In this document: piece after piece, positions 56,075 through 64,000 of the stretch
How the letters are laid out: each line of letters opens with the position of its first letter
How positions within the stretch are numbered: the first letter of the stretch is position 1
NCBI GenBank assembly: GCA_037903355.1
Contig: JBAJFE010000042.1
Span: 3,670,001-3,734,000, forward strand
Source of the DNA: Trichuris trichiura
Taxonomy: Eukaryota > Nematoda > Enoplea > Trichinellida > Trichuridae
Direction of reading: 5' to 3'
Length of the DNA: 64,000 nucleotides
Program-made: the position numbers and the translations under genes
Notes under the pieces: generated by a model
Seen by the model: the letters and a program-made list of their open reading frames with translations, nothing else
Databases searched by the model: none
Told to the model about the DNA's origin: nothing

Positions 56075-57852
56075 TTAGTGCGACGGTTGGGTCTGGTGCA
56101 ATGCTAATAATTTATCCACGTCCGGCTCGATAGTCGTCAGAAGTAATCTCAAGTCGCCTCGCCTGACTATCTGTAAGCGGTTTCTTTTTTTCCGAGAAGG
56201 TCCGTTACCGCACTAAATCCGCATTCAACCAAATAGGACGACGGAAAAGGGATGAGGAACTTCTTAGCTACGTTCCATAGCCTGGGATACAGCTGTCTGA
56301 TTTCCTGCTGCAGCCAGAAACTGGTATAGCCGCCCTTCATCCTGGGCTTCAGCTCCTCATTGGCTTGCATCTCAATGAGCTCTTCCTGGTAAGCCACTTC
56401 AACCTCGGCGAGGCATGTAAACGGGTCCAAAACCAAGTTCAGTATCGTCATGGACAAAATATCTCTGTACCTTTCGCACATGTCCTCATGGAGCATGCTG
56501 AGATGGTCACAGAAGGAGCGTATGACATCGTCAGGGAGGCCGCCATTCTTTTTGAGGTCGTCAAGGTTAGGGAACTGGCGGTACTCTCCGCGCCCCAGGT
56601 TTCGGCGGAAAATGGAAAGCTTGTCGATGAAAGCCTTTACAACCGTCTTGGTCTTGATAAGATTCAGTTGATCTCCTTGCAACTGCAAATTCATCTCGTT
56701 AAACTTTAAGTAGAGGTCCGACATGTAAGCTATGTCAGCTCTCGATTTCTCCACGTTGTCGCGTAATTCCATATCCTCAGTTTTGAGAAACTGTACGACG
56801 GTGTCAAAAAGGGCATAGAAGCGGCTCAAGCAGGCGCCCCTTGAAAGCCAGCGTACTTCTGTGTGAAGCAGGAGCCGGTTAAAATCTTCGCCATTTTCTT
56901 CGCATAGTTGGCTGAACAATCTCTCTCTCAAGGCACTGCTTTTGATTTTATTAACCGCAGTGATCACGTACTGCAGCGAACGGTGCAGTCTGTCACTGAG
57001 CCGCTTCGCCACCAGATGTTGCCGGTGAATTACGCAGTGCACGGCCAGCAAATCCGGTACCTTTTCTTTTAGATACGAAAGGAACCCGCGATGGCGTCCA
57101 GGCATTGACGGGGCTCCATCTGTCGCGACAGCGATTACGTTCGTTAGTGGTATCTCCTTCTCTTTAAAAAGGTCTTCTACAGTACGAAATATTGATACTC
57201 CTCTAGTGTCAGTCAGCAGTTCTTTTGCAAAGAGTAACTCCTGAACTAACTTGCCTTCCTTGATGAACCTAACATAGGCCAGCAGCGGCGCTTCGTTATG
57301 TGGCAACGTCGGCTCATCCACCTGTAAAGAAAATTACTCTGTTCTCAAGAGGTTGCAGAGCGTATTCTCCACATCAGCGCTCATTTCATCAATACTTCGC
57401 TGCACCGTATTGTTGCTTAAGGGAATCTTTTTAATTATTTCAGTTGCAGGAATGCGCAACACAGTACGCAGCACTTCCGAAACAGCCGGCAGTATCAGTT
57501 CTTCTCTGATGGCATGCGGCTTTCCAGATTTCGCGATTAAGAGGGAGATGTTATAGGACGCGCGCAATCCGTCGGTGTTTCGTCTTGATGCGGATGAAAA
57601 AATCCCTGGCAATTTAGGTCGCTTTCGGAAGTTATCTTGAAGAGATTGGAAGTAAGAAAGGTCTTTATTGGCCTTGTCACCGTGCATCGTTTTCAGGTGT
57701 TTTACTAATTTTGAGGGCTTCATCAGTTCATTCGCAAAAGCCTTTTCACAGATCAAGCAAAATGGTTGCTGCGAATTCGAGGGTGACGGTATAAAACCGT
57801 ATCTTAGATATTCGACGTTGTATTGCCTACATTTCTTTTTTGCTTCTGCCAT
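56075..57852 (-). pseudogene. ZBED5/SCAND3-type hAT transposase, two lesions
   Basis: The minus-strand reading begins at ATG 57,852, preceded by TTTCTACAG, a possible splice acceptor. A BED-type zinc finger (CLIC ... HLKTMH) is followed by a helical region and the RNase-H-like core with VATDGAPSMPGRHRG, LLAVHCVIHRQHLVAKRL and VRWLSRGACLSRFYAL. The hAT dimerisation tail has SSYLVECGFSAVTDLLGKK. Two lesions are seen. One is an in-frame TAA at 57,334-57,336, directly before FSLQVDEP. The other is a one-base shift in an A-run near 56,190, after which the usual C-terminus (RGDLRLLLTTIEPDVDKL) reads in the next frame to a stop at 56,075. Otherwise the frame is intact, so this is one of the youngest elements in the window. 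Host genes of this type exist in vertebrates, but the TIRs mark this as a transposon. Confidence 0.9.
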
Positions 57853-57903
57853 CTGTAGAAATTTACATCCGTTACTAACAAGTTCAGAGCCAGACAGTAG
57901 CAC

Positions 57904-60180
57904 AGTGGTATTAAGAAATCAATTAGCCAAGCGTCATCTATGCTCCCGCAGTAAGAACACAGGGGATTCCGTACCGGACGGCACTGTCCCTCTACGTCGG
58001 TCCTGGAAGCGGGAGCAGATCGCTTTCATGTGATCACCCCGCTCTTTTCTGATGGTAGCGACGGACAAATAGGCTCAAAATAAGTCTATGAAGCATGAGG
58101 TTGCGACAGGGTCGTTCTTGTCCTCGCGCGGCGGTCAACGGAAAGCACGTGATAAAATTTTCTGCCTAGGTTTGCGGACATCCTCCCTCTCCCTGGTGTT
58201 GTCGTATCATGTTTGAGAAGGTAGGCTGGCTGACAAGATTTCGCACGGTTTCAAGTTCGGAAATACTTCCGCCCACCAAGGTCTGATGGCAAACAATGCT
58301 CGCAGTTCAACGACGAGCTCTCCGCTACTGGCTGTCTTTTTAGATATCAAACCAGTGAAGAGTGGGGGATACAAATGTTTGACTGAGTACTGCTTCAAAC
58401 AGATCTACACCTCCCGTACTAGGCCTATTTTCCTTGCTATTTTTGCGAACCGCAAGGCCATGCGTAAGGAAGGAAGGCAGACGGTCGTAAGATGCTGCCA
58501 CCTGTAAAGCAAACTGGGCGTGTATTCTCCTTTTTGCTGGTGAGCGCTACTGAACTTGTGGGTTTATCATTCGCTATTTAAACATAGGCGTGGTTAAACA
58601 TAAGCAAACTAATCCTTTCCCGAAGAAGTTGACGAACAACCGGAGGCTGATGCTAGTTCAAAGCCCAAGCATAGCAAAATGGGTGACGTCGTCGAGCGCT
58701 ATAACTTGGGTTAAGACTTCCGCGACGTACCCTGTCGGCCGTCCTGAAGCCTGACACGCCGTGAGAGTCGTCGCGGAAACCTGCTAACGTTCACGGAGCG
58801 CGTTTCTTAGAAAGCACCGCCTGTGGCTTAGTTTCTCTGGGAAATATGATCACAAGGAGCGGCACTAGGAGTTGCCGAAGTCCCGCGGGCGATAAGCTTC
58901 AGGCACAATACATAGCGCGCGACGTGCCTGTTAGCGGCCGAGAAAAAGACGTCCACTATAGTCATGAAATGGGCACACTTCGTCGTTTAAGTAGCCGTAG
59001 TAGCGAGCATATGACTTCTTGAAATCCCGTTAGGTATCTACACTAGATGTAGAAATCAAACTGAGAAGTAGTACTTATAAGATGTCCCCGTTAAGTGAAG
59101 AGCCACGGCAAGTGTTTCAGACATGTAAAAGGTAACCTGTACAAAACTGTGATGTGATGTGCCTTTCGCGTTGATGAGGGCTCAGGGGTTAAGCTACCGC
59201 CGACGTATTGAAGATGGATGGGACGCATGGGGACAGTCAGAAGGACCGCCGTCAGTTAAGGATCCCCTGTACTCACTAAACTAGCAGATCAGAGCTTATT
59301 ATCCTTACAGATACTCCTATGGTTGCGACTGAATCTATTTTAATGCTCAAGCAATGCTGATCTCCTGGTAACGTGAGCCATGTTTCAACTAGAATCTTAC
59401 AAGACACTTACCTTTCTATTTTTAAGAAGTTCGTCAAATTTCAGGAGAGGTCCGTAGTCACGACAAAGCAGTTTCCTAACAGCTGATATAACGGGATAGC
59501 TGAATAGATGAGAACTACGGCACTGAGGAAACAAGACACAAGAAGGATCGCAGAGCTATTATTACTTTCCACCGTCAACGCACAAAAGAGAATAATCAGT
59601 TTCTACTGAGCATTTTCCCCGCCATTACCCCCCAGGCGCGCTTGTCCGCCCCCGTGAAGAAGCTGTCATCGCCCCCTGCAGGCTGTAGTTTTCCGAACCC
59701 TACGATTTGCGCCAGGGTGGTACGCTAATGCGAAAAAAACCAACCAAAAAGATTCATTTTGAATTGCGCTTTGGCACAGCAGCAGATGGCGAAGCACAGA
59801 AATCGGACAATTCGCCTTTCGGTCAGGCTATCCTTCGCCAATGGCTTTTTTTGTAGTGTGGCTGGAACTCGCTACGCAGCGTAATATGGTGAGAAAAACT
59901 TTCGCCCGATACATCAGGGTAAACGACAGGGCAATGATAACAAGCTATTGGATCTCGTGTATCTTCTCCCCGCCAGAAACGGAGACGGCAACATCAAAGG
60001 GACGCTTATTTACGTTAACTGTCTTAGCGCGCTACGCTTTTGTATCAAGCTCGCCAACGTCTCACAATAACATCGAAGAACACATGTTCAGTCTTAAGCT
60101 TAGGCTGGGCAGGACAGGACGGCCGGCACGGTTAAAGAATGCAAACCATTGTTACTGTGACGGCGTAATCTTCACTTGAC
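57904..60180. other. Unassigned interior of the hAT span
   Basis: No second gene can be read. Frames at 58,286-58,507 and 59,841-60,179 have no recognised motif. If the hAT element is continuous, this is its 5' non-coding part; its 2.3-kb length is large for such elements and suggests an unrelated insert. Confidence 0.35.
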
Positions 60181-60182
60181 CT

Positions 60183-60630
60183 TCCTTGATGTTGCCGCGT
60201 CAACTTCAGCCGGGGGTACGATACACGAGACTCGCTAATTTCCATAGCCAAACTACGTACAGGCACGGCTGCGCGCTCTCGTCCTGCAGCACCGATTACC
60301 AGGGACCCCCTGGGACCCCCCTAAGCTCCCAGGGACCTCCTAAATTTCCAATCCTTCTCAGGGCCCCCAAGGGGTCCCTGGGGCCCCCGTTGGGAATCAC
60401 TGATTCTAAGGTGAACTATCCGATCTGCGTCGCGGTACGCTGAGTTGAGGTTTAGGCTTAGGCAAGGGCTGCACAACGTGGCTGTCGAACCTACCGTGTG
60501 ACGGTTCAGTTAGCCTTACCACTTTTCCCTAGTCCCCCCTTGACCTCCTTTTGAAGTTGCCGGTGTCAGGTTCTGACGGTAAAGACCCTCTTGATATTGC
60601 CGCCTGCACTTCCGGGGGGAACCAACTTGA
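60183..60630. repeat. Short duplicated segment around the hAT end
   Basis: CTTGATGTTGCCGCGTCAACTTC at 60,183 resembles CTTGATATTGCCGCCTGCACTTC near 60,590, and each is followed by a GGGGG-rich tract. The duplication brackets the right hAT end. Its origin is unclear. Confidence 0.35.
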
Positions 60631-63207
60631 AAAGATCCAAATTTTTGTTTAATTTTTCTGGGAACTTTTCAAACAACCTTCGTACATACACATATACATA
60701 CGAGATAGCACTGATGCGTTCGATGTACGTAACTGATACTTGTAAGAAGATAGTAAGCAGTAGTGACAACCCGGTGGAGTTCTCTCCCTACTTGACCTAG
60801 CGATAGCGGAATAAGGCTCTCCTGTGATGATTGATAGCTTACCAGGAATAGGCTGCGTTAGGAAGGCACCAAACTTTGTTTCTGTGCTCTTCTCATGCTT
60901 TTTATATGCAAATTCGAAATTAAAACCACTGGCACTGCAGTTTTCGCCTTGCAAAGTTCTCTTAAGCTTTGGGTTAGGCTAAGGCGGCCTGTAGAAACTG
61001 TTCAGGAATTTTCTGTTTGTACAGAGAAGAAAGGAGCAGCAGTGATCTGTACAACGAATAACGTTACCAACAGGGCGGCTGTGACCAGTGCCAGTTTTTC
61101 TAAGTTTCAGTTTACCATAAAAAAGTATGATAAACGCTTCAGTTTTGTTGTTTCCATTTTACCTTAAACGGCACGCAGAAACTGCTAGTGGATTTATCGT
61201 TAACTTGTTTCGTTTACTAATGAAGAACTGAAGCAGAAGTGTGCTAACAGCGCAGTTCACACTATTGGCTGACAGATGTCCGCATTGACATAAAAATGCC
61301 AAGCGGGATCAAGCAGCGTGTGGGTAAATTAAACGCGCAGATGAGCTTAGGAATGTGTGTAATGACCTGAGAAGTGCTCATCCAAAAGGAATCAGGATTA
61401 AAGTGTCACCGTTGGAACCTGCGACTTTCAGTGATTTTGCAAAGTTGCAGTATACCTTGTAGCCACGTAATAGGAACAATCCGTCAGGTGCGCAGGAGAT
61501 GCTCAGCCGAAAGCCAAAGGCTACTGTTCGACAAAGACTTCGAAAGTATTTGAGCAGGAGTCTCATGCAGCTATTCGACAGAAGCGCGGCAGAAGCTCAG
61601 TTGGAAGCTGGATGCAGCCGTTTGTCACTCAGATCGCTCTCCTGCAAAGTCTTGAGACAAGGAAATATTAAGCTGATGCTGTTGGATTTGGGCTCCGATT
61701 ACCAGATTACTTTGTCTAATTTTTACCATTCCTAGACAAGGTTTATTTCTGGTTCCTTTTTAGCGCATCTATGGCCTGAAAACAATGGCGAACAAATCAT
61801 TTGATGATTTACAAATACTTGGCAGGGGTTCTGAGAGTATAATTTTTTTGAACAGGTGCACGTGTTCCCTGTAAATAAGAAAGTGGTCCGTCGTGTTATT
61901 GTGAAAAGTTTATTTGACGTAGTCTTCATGTAACAACTTTCTGTCTTCAAAATAATTGATTCAATCGCGATAATCACAATGACCAATAATTGACAACTTG
62001 TTGGGTACCACAAACCAATCTCTCTCTGACCATCTTCTCAGTTTTCACGGGTCTTATATACCCCTTAGATTAACATGGGAGTGATGATAACAACAACAGG
62101 TGGACACTCTGTTTTAGCAGGGGAAACATATAGTCACGTGATAACGGAACTGTCTTTTCTCATCCTCAGCGTCATTAGCAGAAATTATCAATATTGAGCA
62201 AAGGAGAATTCAAAGGTTTCGCGCAGTCAGCAATTAAAAAATAAAGATTTGAGAAATTGATAGTATTAATATAAAGGCTGAAGATTGACCCTATTTCGAT
62301 TTGAATAGCTGAAGTTAAGATTTAAACACCAATGCTATTCATAACGGGCGCGATACTGTGCTATTAGAGGCGAGGGGGGCTGTGCTCAATTTAAACCTTG
62401 GCTCTTGCTCAAGGAGTTCCATTGCATAGCGTGGTCAACGAACGTTATACCGTCTTTGATGTTCCGCAATGTACAATAATCCGTAGACATGCCAGCACTT
62501 GCAAAGTTGCCAATATTTCCTATCTAAGAGGAGCTATTTTGTAACAGTCGAAAAGTTTTCACTTTTTTTTAGGGTTTCTGAAAAAGTGGATCTTAAAAAT
62601 ACCAACCTATCTGGAGTTTAGCTTTCATTAGTGTCCCAGCGTTGCAATACTTTTTCAGTGGCATGGATGCACTAGGCTGCGCTTAATTTAATGCCTAATC
62701 GCTTGTACGTTTCTTCATTTGTTTCCCGTCATAGTAAGTAGCTCATACGCAGGTAATGAAATGACGGCTGAAAGTCAGAGCTGCCTGTTTCAGGGTATTT
62801 ATGGTTACTTAAAGAAGACCTCCTCAGACAATTCGGTGAACATTTGCATAAGTTTAAAAATTTTACATGCGAGAAATTTTTTCTCAGCTATCCCTTATGT
62901 GCAGATTGGAGAATAGGTTCAGAAACTGATTAAAAAATTATTAATTTGCATAATTTTTATTTTAGCTTCACAAGGAACTTTTTTTAAAATGACTTCATTG
63001 TTACAGGCGTGCTCGAGTTTTTGTCCGTTGCGTTCGGGCTAGTCAGCATAAAAGGCAAAGAAAGCAACCGGTATTTGTGTATGAACAATCGGGGCCGACT
63101 CTATGGATCGGTATGTTTTAATTTTTTGTTCGCTACTTAGCAGGTTAATGTGAAAGTCCAACAGAAAGGCAAATTGCATTTGCCAGTTTAATGGAATAAT
63201 TTAAGTA
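60631..63207. other. Unassigned region
   Basis: No gene is recognised. Frames at 60,895-61,167, 61,499-61,735 and the minus-strand 61,732-62,013 have no recognisable domain. AT-rich sequence prevails after 62,100. Confidence 0.4.
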
Positions 63208-64000
63208 CAGTAGACCTTTGATTATTTCGATACTTGATTATCTGGATCTGCAGGGAAGCAAAGATTTAAAAACTGCATAAAAAGTTTAAAACCTCAAAAC
63301 GGCAAGCTAAAGTTATTCATTTTAATGGATAATGATCGCTTGCATCCACTTGCAAAATCTTTTAACAGAATTACCGAACTTGTGAAGGCTGAAATCCTCC
63401 CGCATAACATTACTTCCTTAATACACTTGATGGACAATGCTGCAGTCGAAAATCTCAAACCCTTAATCGGAAAACAGCTCCTTCGTCATCGTGTATTGTC
63501 AAAAAATAACAACGTGAAATGTGTGACACAATGGAAGTGAATTCGAAAAACTGTTATTTTGTCGTGGCGAAGAGCAAAAACGCTATGAAACAGCCAACAT
63601 TGGGAAGCTTGTGAAGCAAAGTTAGGGGCAAAAATGTGGAGGAAGATTTTGTCAATGTCACCTAATGAAGAATCAGCAGAGATACCAGAGGCGTTGAAGC
63701 CCTTTGAACATGACATTAATGCGACAGTGCTGACATGGAAATATGGTTACCTTCTGACAATGTAGATTTGGCGTTGCAGAAGCTAAAAGATAAGGATATT
63801 GTCCAATCTTTACCAAAATGTGAAAGAAGACCCAAAAAAAGCAAAGTCCTGATTATAAAGATGAAACTTGAAGAATATGCATCCCGGTCAGGCCATAAAG
63901 CTTTTCAGTATATGATCTATGACGGTTCGGAATATAAGGAGAGTGCGATTCAAAAAAAATGCTCTGCTTGAAAATTATCTGCGTCTTAACAGCCAAGATG
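63208..64000 (+). mobile_element. Tigger/jerky-type transposon, left part
   Basis: The end CAGTAGACCTTTGATTATTT at 63,208, preceded by TA, is a Tigger-type inverted repeat. The + strand then encodes transposase core: MDNDRLHPLAK (second catalytic D; DNAP is usual) and PHNITSLIHLMDNAAVENLK (third D region; MDQGV is usual) in the frame 63,325-63,540. A tail follows in broken frames to the window end. The N-terminal DNA-binding part is absent, so the copy is internally deleted. Its right end lies beyond the window. Confidence 0.75.

Larger units (their letters stand above)
55367..60402 (-). mobile_element. ZBED5-type hAT transposon (both ends present)
   Basis: The left end CAGTGTTTCCCAACC at 55,367 and the right end GTTGGGAATCACTG finishing at 60,402 are inverted repeats identical in type to those of the derivative at 46,238-47,193, and the orientation fits one 5-kb element. 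The flanks are GTCTAGAC and ATTCTAAG, which do not match. Either the duplication has been lost or the right end comes from another copy. The right flank also shows no mariner sequence. The transposase lies on the minus strand at 56,075-57,852. Positions 57,900-60,180 hold no other readable gene. Confidence 0.7.

Noticed and set aside
56365..56709. 114-codon + frame
   Set aside because: Antisense shadow of the hAT transposase.
1..64000. CRISPR array, tRNA, rRNA or operon
   Set aside because: No regularly spaced perfect repeats, no recognisable cloverleaf boxes and no rRNA-like sequence were found; the content is eukaryotic.

Overview
The window reads as a transposon-dense piece of an invertebrate animal genome. 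There are no bacterial-style operons, no rRNA or tRNA gene that I could recognise, and no CRISPR array. Almost every protein-like stretch is a decayed transposable element: a BEL/Pao LTR retrotransposon, at least seven Penelope-like elements (PLEs), a Ty1/copia remnant, pogo/Tigger elements, hAT elements of the ZBED5 type with non-autonomous derivatives, a mariner and a MULE. I cannot place the species. Short runs of TTAGGC (the nematode telomere unit) and the mix of families fit a nematode, but an arthropod or another invertebrate is not excluded.

One clear host gene signal is present: a first coding exon of a fibroblast growth factor at about 18,583-18,994 on the + strand. It ends in a consensus splice donor at the intron position shared by animal FGF genes. 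I found no second exon in the 45 kb downstream, so the rest is probably in a very long transposon-filled intron or beyond the window.

Layout. 1-1,925: a PLE 3' half split by two hAT-type MITEs, both with exact 8-bp target duplications. 2,647-9,592: an internally deleted Tigger element with a complete but inactivated BEL/Pao element (2,805-8,481) inserted in it. 9,600-18,000: mostly unassigned, with PLE, hAT and MITE relics. 18,000-19,000: the FGF exon. 22,587-25,431: a nearly complete Tigger carrying a small PLE-type palindrome. 26,793-27,102: a PLE palindrome. 28,620-34,225: two PLE copies and a reverse-strand MULE between them. 34,996-39,478: a decayed Tigger shell holding a 562-bp palindrome, a PLE relic and a hAT MITE. 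41,255-42,800: a copia relic on the minus strand. 44,318-45,081: a Tigger MITE with a hAT MITE inside. 45,505-51,385: two PLE copies arranged head to head, the left one split by a 956-bp ZBED5-hAT derivative. 51,430-54,240: hAT and PLE relics. 54,240-60,402: a mariner followed by a ZBED5-type hAT element. 63,208 to the end: the start of another Tigger/jerky-type element.

The most unusual theme is the repeated appearance of hammerhead-ribozyme-like cores (CTGANGA ... GAAA) at PLE ends. At two places, and in a shorter form at a third, the ends exist as nearly perfect inverted pairs with no coding sequence between them.
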